NCBI GenBank assembly: GCA_002686995.1
Contig: NYZC01000203.1
Coordinates: forward strand, 1 to 43,142
Reading direction: 5' to 3'
Length of the DNA: 43,142 nt
From: Phycisphaeraceae bacterium
GTDB lineage: Bacteria > Planctomycetota > Phycisphaerae > Phycisphaerales > Phycisphaeraceae
Positions 8,477 to 17,117 of the stretch are shown piece after piece. The number at the start of each line of letters is the position of its first letter. Positions within the stretch are counted from its first letter, which is position 1. Under the pieces are notes generated by a model, which saw only the letters and a program-made list of their open reading frames with translations, ran no database searches and was not told the origin of the DNA. The translations under genes and the position numbers were made by a program.

Positions 8477-9766
8477 GTGACGGACCTCACCGACTCCCGC
8501 GCGCCCGCCAACCGCCTGTTCTACGGATGGATCATGGTGGCGCTGACGATCGTGCTCGGCGTCACGACGTTCCCCGGGCAGACGGTGGGCGTCGCGGAGT
8601 TCAACAAGTTCTTCCTCGAGGACCTCGACCTCAATCGGACCCGTCTTTCGGGCGCCTACACGCTCGCCACCGTGCTCGCCGGCCTGACGGCCATGGTGGC
8701 GGGCGCCGCGATGGACCGCTACGGTCTGCGACGCTCGATCATCGTCGTCGTGGTGCTCATGGCGGGCGCCTGCGCGTTTGCATCGCAGGTCGTCGGCCTC
8801 TGGTCCGTGTTCTTCGCCTACCTGCTCCTGCGCGTGTTCGGCCACGGCGCCCTGCCGATTCTGGCGAGCAACACGCTGGCCATGTGGTTTCACAAGCGGC
8901 TCGGGCTCGTGACCGGCATCACCGGCGTCATCGGGAGCATCCTCACGGCGGGTGTTCCCGCAGCGTACATCTGGCTCATCACGGCGTGCGGCTGGCGCGG
9001 GGCGTGGGGGGTGCTGGGCCTGGTCGCGCTGATCGTGACGCTGCCGCTGGCGATCGTGCTCTACCGCAATCGACCCGCCGACGTGGGGCAGCAGATGGAC
9101 GGGATGGCGGAAGCAGCGGGGGACGAGATCGGCTCGACGGATCGGTCGGCCGAGCAGGGTTTGGATGTTCGCGGCGCGATGCGGACTCGGGCCTACTGGA
9201 TCCTGCTCGGCCTGAGCGCGGCGCACGGCATGATCTTCGCGGCGGTGATGTACCACCGCGTGCAGATCTTCGAGGCCCGCGGGCTCCCGCATCGCCACTC
9301 GGCCGAAATGGTAGCGGTGGTCAGCATCCTCACCGCCGCCGCCCAGCTCGTCGCCGGCTTCCTCGCCGACCGGCTGCGTCTCCACCTGATGGTGGCCGTC
9401 TCGTCGCTGGTCGTCGCCGTGTCGCTCGGGCTGCTCGCCCGGCTGGACGGCGTTGCGTTCGGATTGGCCTTCGGTGCCATGTACGGTCTCGGCACCGGGA
9501 TCGAGATCGTCGGCCGCAACACGATCTGGCCACGCTATTTCGGACGTCGGCATCTCGGCAAGATCCGCGGCAGCGCGATCACCGCGACCGTGATCGGCTC
9601 CGGCCTGGGCGCGTTCCTGCCGGGATGGACCTACGACCGCATGGGCAGCTACGAGCCGGCGATCTGGATCCTGGCGGGCGTGTACGCTGCGGTCGCGGTC
9701 GCGATGCCCTTCGCCGCGAAGCCGCGCGACCGCGACGACGCGCGCCGCGCGGAGGCCCCGCATTAG
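8477..9766 (+). CDS. Major facilitator superfamily transporter
   Basis: A 429-residue MFS carrier with about twelve helices. It has FYGWIMVALTIVLG in helix 1, the loop 2-3 signature region GAAMDRYGLRRS, and a central cytoplasmic loop around RNRPADVGQQMDG. The FYGW start resembles oxalate/formate or monocarboxylate-type members, so an organic-acid substrate is plausible but unproven. The start is uncertain: GTG 8477 fits the family length; TTG 8408 would add 23 residues overlapping non-coding sequence. The tail is charged (KPRDRDDARRAE). Confidence 0.85.
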   Translation: MTDLTDSRAPANRLFYGWIMVALTIVLGVTTFPGQTVGVAEFNKFFLEDLDLNRTRLSGAYTLATVLAGLTAMVAGAAMDRYGLRRSIIVVVVLMAGACAFASQVVGLWSVFFAYLLLRVFGHGALPILASNTLAMWFHKRLGLVTGITGVIGSILTAGVPAAYIWLITACGWRGAWGVLGLVALIVTLPLAIVLYRNRPADVGQQMDGMAEAAGDEIGSTDRSAEQGLDVRGAMRTRAYWILLGLSAAHGMIFAAVMYHRVQIFEARGLPHRHSAEMVAVVSILTAAAQLVAGFLADRLRLHLMVAVSSLVVAVSLGLLARLDGVAFGLAFGAMYGLGTGIEIVGRNTIWPRYFGRRHLGKIRGSAITATVIGSGLGAFLPGWTYDRMGSYEPAIWILAGVYAAVAVAMPFAAKPRDRDDARRAEAPH

Positions 9767-9977
9767 ACCCGCGCGGGAAGAGCGTCAAGGATCAAGGCAA
9801 CGGCAGCTTCGGCCGCTTGCGGCCCGCCCGCGCCCCTCGCGACGGCGCAGGCGTCGCGCCCTTGCTGACCCTTGGGTGCATGACAGCTGACCCTTGAACG
9901 ATCTGAACTCGACTTGCGTGCCCCGCGCGATGCTGATACCAAACCGGGTTCCTGCAGAAGCGAACAAGGAGCGCATC
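9767..9977. other. Intergenic stretch with hairpin and degenerate repeats
   Basis: There is no credible gene. It holds heptamer-like runs (GTCAAGGATCAAGG at 9784-9797; GCTGACCCTTG twice at about 9863 and 9886) and a 7-bp-stem hairpin at 9838-9858 (GCGACG/CGTCGC core). The AAGGAG ribosome site of the peroxiredoxin gene closes it. Confidence 0.6.
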
Positions 9978-10460
9978 ATGGCGGAAGGAAACATCAAGAT
10001 CGGCAACAAGGCGCCGGCATTCACGCTCGAAGACCAGCACGGCGACAAGGTCGCGCTGAAGGATCTCGCCGGCCAGTGGGTCGTGCTTTATTTTTATCCG
10101 AAGGACGACACGCCGGGCTGCACCAAGGAGGCGTGCCAGTTCACCGAGTCGATCAAGTCGTTCGAGAAGCTCAACGCCACGGTCTTCGGCGTCAGCCCCG
10201 ACGATGCCCCGTCGCACCGCAAGTTCATCGACAAGTTCAAGCTGAAGGTGGACCTGCTCTGCGACCCCAGGCGCAGGATGATGCCGAAGTACGACGCCTG
10301 GGGCGAGAAGAACATGTACGGCAAGATCACGGAAGGCGTGATCCGCTCGACGGTGATCGTCGATCCCGACGGGCGCGTCGCGCATCACTGGAAGCGCGTC
10401 CAGGCCGACGGCCACGCGGCCCAGGTGAAGACCCGACTCGAAGCGCTGCAGGCGGCGTAG
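9978..10460 (+). CDS. bcp: Thioredoxin-dependent thiol peroxidase (peroxiredoxin Q/BCP)
   Basis: A 160-residue cytosolic peroxiredoxin that reduces hydrogen peroxide and organic hydroperoxides with thioredoxin. The active-site segment YFYPKDDTPGCTKEACQFTE has the peroxidatic Cys (PGCT) and the resolving Cys five residues later, the PrxQ pattern C-x4-C. The usual SPD motif (VFGVSPDD) and an Arg in VIRSTVIVDPDG complete the site. Full length for the family. AAGGAG lies 7-8 bases before the ATG at 9978, so upstream in-frame starts are unlikely. Confidence 0.95.
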   Translation: MAEGNIKIGNKAPAFTLEDQHGDKVALKDLAGQWVVLYFYPKDDTPGCTKEACQFTESIKSFEKLNATVFGVSPDDAPSHRKFIDKFKLKVDLLCDPRRRMMPKYDAWGEKNMYGKITEGVIRSTVIVDPDGRVAHHWKRVQADGHAAQVKTRLEALQAA

Positions 10461-10491
10461 CGGCGCAACCCCCCGTGACTCGGTACTTGCC

Positions 10492-11262
10492 ATGAGCGGC
10501 AGTGACCTTCGGCGCAGGCTTTCGAGCGGCGGCCGCGTCTGCGGGACGGTGCTGTTCCGCTCCACGCACCCGTCGATGGTCGAGGCACTGCCGGATCGCG
10601 GACTCGACTTCGTCATGCTGCACCTCGAGCACAACGTGCTCGACATGAACGAGTTCATCGGGCTTCGATATGCGCTGCAGACGAAGGGCATCGCCTGCCT
10701 GGTGCGCAGTCACAGCCACGAACCCGAGGACGTGTCCCGAATCTGCGACAACTTCCCCGACGGCGTGGTCGTACCGTACGTCGAGGATCCGGGTCGGCTC
10801 GCGGAGCTGGTCGCCGCGGCGAAGCATCGTCCCCTCCGCGGCGAGGCCGCGCGGCGGTCGATCGATGGCGAGTGGCCGAGCGACGACTCCAGGTCATACA
10901 TCCACCGCTACTGCGCCGACACGTTCTTCGTCGCGATGATCGAGTCGCCGCCCGCCCTCGCGAACCTCGAGCGAATCTGCACCGTCCCGGGTATCGACGC
11001 CCTCCTGGTCGGCCCGCAGGACCTGACCGTGACGCTCGGCATTCCGGATGAGCGCGATCATCCGAAGTTCGTGGCGGCAGTCCAGCAGGTCATCGATGCC
11101 GGCGCCCGCCACGGCATCCCCGCGGGGGCGCACTTCATCGACCTCGACCGGGTCGATCGGCTGATCGCAATGGGCGGACGATTCATCGTGTACGGCAACG
11201 ACCTGGTGCTGATCCGGGCCGGTCTCGACCGATTCCTTTCACGCGCCGGTGTGCAGACTTGA
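10492..11262 (+). CDS. HpcH/HpaI-family aldolase
   Basis: A 256-residue TIM-barrel metal-dependent class II aldolase, the family of 4-hydroxy-2-oxoheptanedioate and 2-dehydro-3-deoxyglucarate aldolases. These split 2-keto-3-deoxy acids to pyruvate plus an aldehyde. Family landmarks are GTVLFRSTHPSMVEALPDRG, the EH pair in VMLHLEHNVLD, the Arg in CLVRSHSH, and the metal-site region MIESPPALANLERICTVPGI followed by DALLVGPQDLTVTLG. It fits the sugar-acid enzymes further along, though it is not in one operon with them. Confidence 0.87.
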   Translation: MSGSDLRRRLSSGGRVCGTVLFRSTHPSMVEALPDRGLDFVMLHLEHNVLDMNEFIGLRYALQTKGIACLVRSHSHEPEDVSRICDNFPDGVVVPYVEDPGRLAELVAAAKHRPLRGEAARRSIDGEWPSDDSRSYIHRYCADTFFVAMIESPPALANLERICTVPGIDALLVGPQDLTVTLGIPDERDHPKFVAAVQQVIDAGARHGIPAGAHFIDLDRVDRLIAMGGRFIVYGNDLVLIRAGLDRFLSRAGVQT

Positions 11263-11296
11263 TGCAGTACGGCGCATCGCTGCAGAGGTCCTCGAT

Positions 11297-12985
11297 ATGA
11301 AGATGTTCCCAAAGACCGCGCTGCTGCTGACCATCCTGTGCCTCGGCGCCTGCCGGAGCGTGCCGTCCGACGGCAGCGGCGCCGCCCGGCTCTACGACGG
11401 CATCGACCGATACCACCGACCGATCACCACGGACTCCCCGGCGGCCCAACAGTGGTTCGACCAGGGCGTGCAGTTGCTGTACGGCTTCAATCACGACGAG
11501 GCGATCCGGTCGTTCCAACGGGCCGCGGATCTCGATCCGGGCAGCCCCATGCCGTGGTGGGGCATCGCCTACGCGCACGGCATCAACATCAACGATCCGA
11601 AGATGACCGAAGCGCGGTGGCGCGACGCCTACGCGGCCGCCGTAAAAGCCATCGAGCGCGTGTCCGCCGGCAGCGCCGTCGAGGCCGATCTCGTTCGCGC
11701 GATCGCCGAACGATACTCGTGGCCGCCACCGGCCGAGCAGCGCACGCTCGACCTCGCCTACGCCGATGCCATGAAGGCAGTACACGAGCGCCACCCGGAC
11801 GACCCCGACGTGGCGGTGCTCTATGCCGAGTCGCTGATGGACCTCCAGCCGTGGGACTACTGGACGAACGAAGGCGCGCCCCGGGGCCGCGCTGCCGAGA
11901 TCGTCGCCGTGCTCGCTTCCGTGCTCGCCGCGCATCCGGATCATCCCGGCGCCGCGCACTTCTACATTCACGCCGTCGAGGCGTCCTCCGATCCCGATCG
12001 CGCGATCGTGGCAGCCGACAGCCTGCGCAACCGCATCCCGGGCGCCGGCCATCTCGTGCACATGCCCTCCCACATCTACGTCCGCGTGGGCCGCTACGCC
12101 GACGCCGCCGACGCCAACGTGCTGGCCGTGGCGGCCGACCGCAGGTATCTGAAGACGGCCCCGCCGGCGAAGGCTTACTGGATCTATTACGCGCACAATC
12201 TTCACTTCCTCGCATACGCATCGATGATGGAAGGGCGCTACCACGAGGCGATCCGAGCTGCGCGAGCGCTGGAAAGCGATCTCCCCGAACCGATCGTGCG
12301 CGATTTCGCAGGGCTGATCGAAGGCATCCTGGGCACGACGTTCCATGTCATGGTGCGATTCGGGCGCTGGGAAGAGATCCTGGCCGAGCCGCAGCGTGCC
12401 GAACATCGGCTCGTCAGCCGCGCGGTCCGATCGTACGCGCGCGGCCTGGCGTTTTCGGCACTCGGACGCATCGAAGAAGCGCGATCCGAGATCGCCGCGT
12501 TCGAGTCGGCGGCGGCCGAGATCCCAGGTGATTGGTGGGTCTTCAACAACAAGGTGGACACGGTGCTGCCCATCGCCCGCGCGATGCTGGAAGGCGAACT
12601 GGCATTCCGCGAGGGACGGCTCGAGGTCGCCTTCGCCGCGCTGCGCAGCGCGGTCGAGATGGAGGACGCGCTCATCTACGACGAGCCGCCTGCCTGGATG
12701 CTCCCGGTCCGCCACGCACTGGGAGCGCTGCTGATGTCGGCGGGACACCACGCGGAGGCGGAAGAAGTCTACCGCGAGGACCTGCGGCGCAATCGAGACA
12801 ACGGGTGGGCGCTGCTCGGCCTCCGGCAGGCGCTCACGGCGCAGGGCACGGCCGACAGAGAGGTGTTTCTCGATGCGAAGCTGAAGTTCGCCTTCGCGCG
12901 CGCCGATGTGCGCCCGAGCTCTTCGTGCCTGTGCGAGCCGCGCGAGAACTGGTCAGCGCGGGGGGAGGGGGAAATCGATTACTGA
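11297..12985 (+). CDS. TPR-repeat lipoprotein
   Basis: A 562-residue protein with a lipoprotein signal (LLLTILCLGAC, lipobox L-G-A-C, lipidated Cys about residue 18). It is followed by a long helical repeat region recognisable as TPRs, for example FDQGVQLLYGFNHDEAIRSF. Such proteins usually scaffold partners in the envelope. AGAGGT precedes the ATG at 11297 by 8 bases. The last residues (EGEIDY) and the stop codon are encoded by the first units of an intergenic ATTATCG-type repeat, so the original C-terminus may have been slightly different. Confidence 0.82.
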   Translation: MKMFPKTALLLTILCLGACRSVPSDGSGAARLYDGIDRYHRPITTDSPAAQQWFDQGVQLLYGFNHDEAIRSFQRAADLDPGSPMPWWGIAYAHGININDPKMTEARWRDAYAAAVKAIERVSAGSAVEADLVRAIAERYSWPPPAEQRTLDLAYADAMKAVHERHPDDPDVAVLYAESLMDLQPWDYWTNEGAPRGRAAEIVAVLASVLAAHPDHPGAAHFYIHAVEASSDPDRAIVAADSLRNRIPGAGHLVHMPSHIYVRVGRYADAADANVLAVAADRRYLKTAPPAKAYWIYYAHNLHFLAYASMMEGRYHEAIRAARALESDLPEPIVRDFAGLIEGILGTTFHVMVRFGRWEEILAEPQRAEHRLVSRAVRSYARGLAFSALGRIEEARSEIAAFESAAAEIPGDWWVFNNKVDTVLPIARAMLEGELAFREGRLEVAFAALRSAVEMEDALIYDEPPAWMLPVRHALGALLMSAGHHAEAEEVYREDLRRNRDNGWALLGLRQALTAQGTADREVFLDAKLKFAFARADVRPSSSCLCEPRENWSARGEGEIDY

Positions 12986-13077
12986 TTATCGATTATCGGT
13001 TTTCTGTTATTTCGGAACCGTTCGATCACGATCCGAAACAACAAGTAACCCGCAATCAACAATCGATAATCAATTCG
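12974..13077. repeat. Inverted heptamer-like arrays (GATTATC type) between convergent genes
   Basis: GATTACT-GATTATC-GATTATC-GGTTTTC in one orientation (about 12978-13005), and ATCAACAATCGATAATCAAT in the other (13055-13074). The two arms can pair. The left arm overlaps the end of the TPR lipoprotein gene; the right arm ends 14 bases before the stop of the LarA-like gene. Confidence 0.8.
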
Positions 13078-13090
13078 CCTCCCTTGCCCG

Positions 13091-14371
13091 CTACACCCCG
13101 AACCAACCATCCGGAAGCTTCCCCGCCTCATCCAAAGGAAGCGGTCGCGGCCTGGTCAGGATCTCGAGATCGTCCCGCTGCCGCGCTTCGGCAAGGTAGA
13201 CCGCCCCGCATTCGACTTCCGTCAGGAACTGCGTGCTGTCGATCCAAAGCAGCCTGGCGTCCGGCGGATCGGTCAGGCCGATCTGGTGCAGCATCACGTC
13301 GAGCAGCGCGCGGTCCGTGGGGTAGTCAAGCGGCGTCATCGCGCCCGTGAAGTGCCCGCTGGTCAGACCGTTGATCCGCGTCGTCTCGACGTCGACCTGC
13401 TCCAGGAATCGCGTCAGGCAGAACTCGATGAGTCCCATGCCCTCCCCGTTGCCCCGGCTCTCCGGGGTCAGCGAGCGCAGGGCGATCAGGCGCACCTTCG
13501 GGTACTCGTCCTCGGCCGATTCGTGGTCGTGGTGCTTGCGGCCCACGACGTTGACGTCGATCCCGGTGCCGCTGATGTTCTTGCCCGCCCGGTCGATCAG
13601 CAGGACGTCCGCCGACTCGAAGGGCAGCCGCGGCATCAGGCGGCGCGCCTCGACCAGCAGCTTCTTCTCGCGCGCTTCGATCCGCTCGGCCGGGATCGCC
13701 TCCAGGATCGCCGTCCGCCCCGCGCTGTTCTCCACGATCGCGACGCCGGCGGTGACGGGACAGCGACTGAGGATCTCGCTGGTGACGCTGCGCAGGATCC
13801 TTGCGAAGCTGAAGTCCTGGATGGCGCGGTGATAGACCCGGGCCCCGTCGTGCTTGCCCAGGCCGGGCAGCATCATCTTCATCAGGCCGCTTTCGATCTC
13901 TCCGGCGAACTGCGTATGCGGCTTCACCCGGTTGCACAGCAGCACGTGATCGGCGCCATGCGCGTGCCGGTCGAAGTGCACCGCAAACCCCTCCGCCGCT
14001 TCGCAGATGACGACCGTCTTCATGCTCGAACGGATCGGGCAGCCGCAGAACGACTCGGTGATGCCGTAGGACTCGAGCACCTTCTTCTGTCCTTCGGCGC
14101 GGCCGGCGGCATGGCTGCCCATCGCCGGGACGATGAACGGCTCGGCGCCGAGCCCCTTCACGTGCTCGACCATGGCGCGGATGATCTCGTGGATCCGCCA
14201 GATGCCGCGGCTGCCCGCGGCAATCGCAACGGACTGACCGGGCCGGATGCGATCGCCCAGAGACAGTCCGCTCAGCTGCGCCGTGACCTCGCCCGGCACG
14301 TCCTCGATCTCGCGGGTGTCGAACCTCTGGCGGACGCGGAAGACATGGGGCAGCGATGTCGAATCGACCAT
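13091..14371 (-). CDS. LarA-like (DUF2088) nickel-pincer racemase/epimerase homologue
   Basis: A 426-residue protein of the lactate racemase N-terminal-domain superfamily. Known members use the nickel-pincer nucleotide cofactor to racemise 2-hydroxy acids. Visible landmarks are RPGQSVAIAAGSRGI, the conserved PAMGSHAAGRAEGQ (His for the cofactor/hydride site region), and the core NRVKPHTQFAGEIESGLMKM with LPGLGKHDGA, giving the expected His/Lys/His set. Spacing differs from lactate racemase, so another hydroxy-acid substrate is likely. The ATG at 14371 has GGAAG 10 bases upstream. It follows the HUMPS-type decarboxylase by four bases, so the two form one operon. No cofactor-synthesis genes (larB, larC, larE) are in the window. 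Confidence 0.83.
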   Translation of the reverse strand: MVDSTSLPHVFRVRQRFDTREIEDVPGEVTAQLSGLSLGDRIRPGQSVAIAAGSRGIWRIHEIIRAMVEHVKGLGAEPFIVPAMGSHAAGRAEGQKKVLESYGITESFCGCPIRSSMKTVVICEAAEGFAVHFDRHAHGADHVLLCNRVKPHTQFAGEIESGLMKMMLPGLGKHDGARVYHRAIQDFSFARILRSVTSEILSRCPVTAGVAIVENSAGRTAILEAIPAERIEAREKKLLVEARRLMPRLPFESADVLLIDRAGKNISGTGIDVNVVGRKHHDHESAEDEYPKVRLIALRSLTPESRGNGEGMGLIEFCLTRFLEQVDVETTRINGLTSGHFTGAMTPLDYPTDRALLDVMLHQIGLTDPPDARLLWIDSTQFLTEVECGAVYLAEARQRDDLEILTRPRPLPLDEAGKLPDGWFGV

Positions 14372-14375
14372 GTCG

Positions 14376-15047
14376 TCAGCTTCCGCGCGGCCGATGGTTC
14401 GCCTTGACCTCCTGAACGTACTCGCGCAACGCCCGCAGTGGATCGTCGGCGCCAAGCAGCGGATGACCGATCGTCACGGCCTCGACGCCCTTGCGCACGG
14501 CCCGCACGGCGTCCTCGACGCCGAACGTGCCGACGCCGATCGGAAGCGACACCGCCTGGCGGACCTCGTCGATCCACTGCGTCGAGTCCTGCGTGGCGTC
14601 TGCGCGCCATTGATCGGCGCCGTAGTGCAGGTAGATCATGTCGACGCCCCACGCTTCGCACTGCCGGGCGCGGGCGCCCTGGTCCTTGACGCCGATCGTG
14701 TCGGTGACGACGTAGATGCCCATCTCCCTGCCTCGCGCCGCGGCGGACTGCACGGTCTCGTCGGGCGCGTTGGCACACACGGTCATGATGTGACCGCCCT
14801 GCGCGTGCGTGCGCTCCACGTTCTTGAAGCCCGAGTCCATCGTCTTGTAGTCGGCGAGCACCGGGTGATCGGGAAACGACCGCGCCATCGCGCCGATGGG
14901 ATCGAGACCCTGGCAGGTGATGAGCGGCGTGCCGATCTCGAGCCAGTCGACGCCGGCTTCGACGCCGATCCGCGCCATCTCCAGCGCCTCTTCGATCGTC
15001 GGGTAATCCAGCGCGATCTGCACGACAGGGGGAACGAGTTTGATCAT
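14376..15047 (-). CDS. HUMPS/OMP-decarboxylase-suprafamily enzyme (3-keto-gulonate-6-P decarboxylase or hexulose-6-P synthase-like)
   Basis: A 223-residue TIM barrel. PPVVQIALDYPTIEEAL and the strand-1 D, EIGTPLI, and the signature LADYKTMD (D-x-K-x-x-D) identify the orotidine-monophosphate decarboxylase suprafamily. The closest known activities are 3-keto-L-gulonate-6-phosphate decarboxylase and hexulose-6-phosphate synthase, both acting on phosphorylated keto-sugars. Phosphate binding would be by IGVGTFGVEDA and EAVTIGHPLLGADD. It is the first gene of a two-gene unit with the LarA-like racemase and is divergent from the 2-hydroxyacid dehydrogenase at 15151. The precise reaction is inference. 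Confidence 0.82.
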   Translation of the reverse strand: MIKLVPPVVQIALDYPTIEEALEMARIGVEAGVDWLEIGTPLITCQGLDPIGAMARSFPDHPVLADYKTMDSGFKNVERTHAQGGHIMTVCANAPDETVQSAAARGREMGIYVVTDTIGVKDQGARARQCEAWGVDMIYLHYGADQWRADATQDSTQWIDEVRQAVSLPIGVGTFGVEDAVRAVRKGVEAVTIGHPLLGADDPLRALREYVQEVKANHRPRGS

Positions 15048-15150
15048 TCTTGAATCTTGATGGTGGGTGTCGGACGCAGTCTAGGGGTATCGCGTCGAGG
15101 TGTCATCTCCCCACTTGACACGCGCCCCCCACCCCTTGACACTTCCGCCC

Positions 15151-16140
15151 ATGCGACAGGTCAAAGTGGCTTATCTCGTGGCCGAGGGTCAGGACGAACG
15201 CTGGCGGGACAACGTCGTCGAGGTCTTCGGCGACCGGCACGACATCTCGGTGTTCGATCCCGGTCAACCGGCCGAGGCGCAACTTGGCGACGCCGAGGTC
15301 GTTGTCGACGTGGGCGGCGCCTGCATGACCCCCGAGCTCGTGGCCGCGGCGAAGCAATGCCGCCTATGGCACATCCTTACCGTCGGCTACGACCTGTTCG
15401 ACATGGACACCATGCGCCAGGCGGGCATCGCCGTGTCGAACGTGCCCGGGTCGACCAGCGCCCCGAGCCTCGCGAACTGCGCGATCATGTTCATGATCCA
15501 GATCTCGGTGAAGTACCACGAAGCGCAGAAGCAGCTTCGGGCGGGCGGGCTCTACCAGCCGATGGGCGCGGAGCTGGAGGGCCGGACGCTCGGCATGATC
15601 GGGTTCGGAGCCAGCGCGCGGGAGCTGGCCCACCGCGCGCTGGCGTTCGGCATGAAGTTCATGATCATCGAGCCGATGCCCATCGAGCAGGCGTTGCTCG
15701 ATCGCTACCGGCCGTCCTTCGTCGGCACGCCCGACGACATGGACAAGGTGATCGCCGAAGCGGATTTCGTCTCGCTGCACCTGCCGCTGTCGCCCGCGAC
15801 GCGCGGCATCATCGACGCGCGCCGCATCGGGCTGATGAAACCCACCGCGAGCTTCATCAACGTGGCGCGCGGCGACCTGGTCGACCAGGACGCCCTCTAC
15901 GAGGCGCTGATGGAGGGTCGCATCCGGGGCATCGGCACCGACGTGCATCGCGGGCGCTATCCCGATTACAAGCATCCGGTGTACGAGCACCCGGACTTCT
16001 ACGCCCTGCCTCACATCGCGGGCACGACCGACGGCATGGTCGTCCGGCGGGCGGAAGCCGCACTGGAGAACGTCGACCGCATCGCCGAGGGCCTCGAGCC
16101 GAAGTGGCGCGTCGACAACCTCCAGGACGACCGCCCCTGA
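15151..16140 (+). CDS. D-2-hydroxyacid dehydrogenase-family protein
   Basis: A 329-residue NAD(P)-dependent dehydrogenase of the D-isomer 2-hydroxyacid family. The nucleotide fold is at GMIGFGASARELAHRALAFG, the substrate Arg is in FINVARGDLVDQ, and the catalytic His is in ALPHIAGTTDG. The Glu normally found as DVFxxEP is not obvious: here the segment reads DVHRGRYPD, so the Arg-Glu-His triad may be incomplete. The start is the ATG at 15151; there is no strong ribosome site. It is 13 bases upstream of the SDR gene, which suggests a shared transcript. The likely role is keto/hydroxy-acid interconversion in sugar-acid catabolism. Confidence 0.86.
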   Translation: MRQVKVAYLVAEGQDERWRDNVVEVFGDRHDISVFDPGQPAEAQLGDAEVVVDVGGACMTPELVAAAKQCRLWHILTVGYDLFDMDTMRQAGIAVSNVPGSTSAPSLANCAIMFMIQISVKYHEAQKQLRAGGLYQPMGAELEGRTLGMIGFGASARELAHRALAFGMKFMIIEPMPIEQALLDRYRPSFVGTPDDMDKVIAEADFVSLHLPLSPATRGIIDARRIGLMKPTASFINVARGDLVDQDALYEALMEGRIRGIGTDVHRGRYPDYKHPVYEHPDFYALPHIAGTTDGMVVRRAEAALENVDRIAEGLEPKWRVDNLQDDRP

Positions 16141-16153
16141 CGGAGCCAGGTCC

Positions 16154-16939
16154 ATGAAGGTAGATCTCGAGGGACAGATCGCACTCGTCAGCGGCGCCGC
16201 GCAGGGCATTGGCCGGGCGATCGCCGACACCCTGGCCGCCAACGGCGCCACGGTCGTCTACACCGACATCAACGAACCCGTGCTCGAGCAGGCCGCGGCG
16301 AACGCGCCCGGCGCGGCGCACGGCATGGTCATGGACGTCTCCGACGAAACGCAGGTCGACCGCGTCGTCAGCGACATCGTCGCCCGTCACGGCCGTCTCG
16401 ACATCGCGGTCAGCAACGCCGGCGTCAACACGCTCGCTCACCGCGTCACGATCGACGAGTTCCCGCTCGACGAGTGGAATCGAATTCACGACGTCGATTC
16501 GAACGGTGTGTTTCTCGTCGGACGCGCCGCCGCGCGCGTCATGAAAAAGGCCGGTTCGGGGCGCATCATCAACATCGCGTCGATCGCGGGGCTCGTGCCG
16601 ATCCGGCTTCAGTGCGCGTTCGCCGCGGCCAAGGCCGGCGTCATCAACCTGACGAAGGCGATGGCGATCGAACTGGGGAATGACGGAGTGCTGGTCAACG
16701 CCGTGGCGCCCGGATCGACGCTGACCGACGCAACGAAGAAGCTCTTCTACGGTGAGGACGGCGCGTTCAGCGAGAAGGCGCAGCAACTGCTGTCCCACGT
16801 GCCGCTGGGACGTCCCGGCACGGTGGACGAGATCGCCCACGCCGTGCTGTTCCTCGCGGCGCCTGAAAGCAGCTACATCACGGGCAACGTCATCACCGTC
16901 GACGGCGGCTGGATCGCGGGCTTCGCACGGGATTTCTGA
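16154..16939 (+). CDS. SDR-family oxidoreductase with Phe at the catalytic Tyr position
   Basis: A 261-residue classical short-chain dehydrogenase fold. The NAD(P) loop is GAAQGIGRAIA, NAGVN is present, the Ser is in INIASIAG, and the tail is the usual IAHAVLFLAAPESSYITGNV followed by ITVDGGWIAG. At the active site the family has Y-x3-K, but here the segment reads QCAFAAAKAG: Tyr is replaced by Phe (codon TTC). The Ser and Lys are kept. Without the Tyr hydroxyl, ordinary carbonyl reduction should be strongly impaired, so it may be a binding protein or use other chemistry. The ATG at 16154 follows the dehydrogenase gene by 13 bases. Confidence 0.9.
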   Translation: MKVDLEGQIALVSGAAQGIGRAIADTLAANGATVVYTDINEPVLEQAAANAPGAAHGMVMDVSDETQVDRVVSDIVARHGRLDIAVSNAGVNTLAHRVTIDEFPLDEWNRIHDVDSNGVFLVGRAAARVMKKAGSGRIINIASIAGLVPIRLQCAFAAAKAGVINLTKAMAIELGNDGVLVNAVAPGSTLTDATKKLFYGEDGAFSEKAQQLLSHVPLGRPGTVDEIAHAVLFLAAPESSYITGNVITVDGGWIAGFARDF

Positions 16940-16958
16940 CAGCGTGGGGGGGAGGAAC

Positions 16959-16987
16959 CACGGATGGACACGGATGGACACGGATAG
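16959..16987. repeat. 10-bp tandem repeat (CGGATGGACA)
   Basis: Two perfect copies and a partial third, shortly after the stop codon of the SDR gene. It is followed by a perfect 7-bp hairpin at 16996-17012 (ACGCCGC-TGC-GCGGCGT). The 319-base convergent gap has no credible gene. Confidence 0.8.
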
Positions 16988-17117
16988 AGGGAAGCACGCC
17001 GCTGCGCGGCGTCAGACCGGAGGCCCGGTTCTTCGGCCCGTGCGTACCAGAAGGGGACCGAATAGCCCAGTTCGCGAGCGCAACCCCCTCTGTCCTCTGA
17101 ACACCGAACACCCTCCG

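Noticed and set aside
15115-15142. TTGACAC repeated 21 bases apart as a -35 element for the dehydrogenase gene
   Set aside because: No acceptable -10 lies 16-18 bases downstream of either copy; 21 is three 7-base periods, so it may be another degenerate heptamer run.
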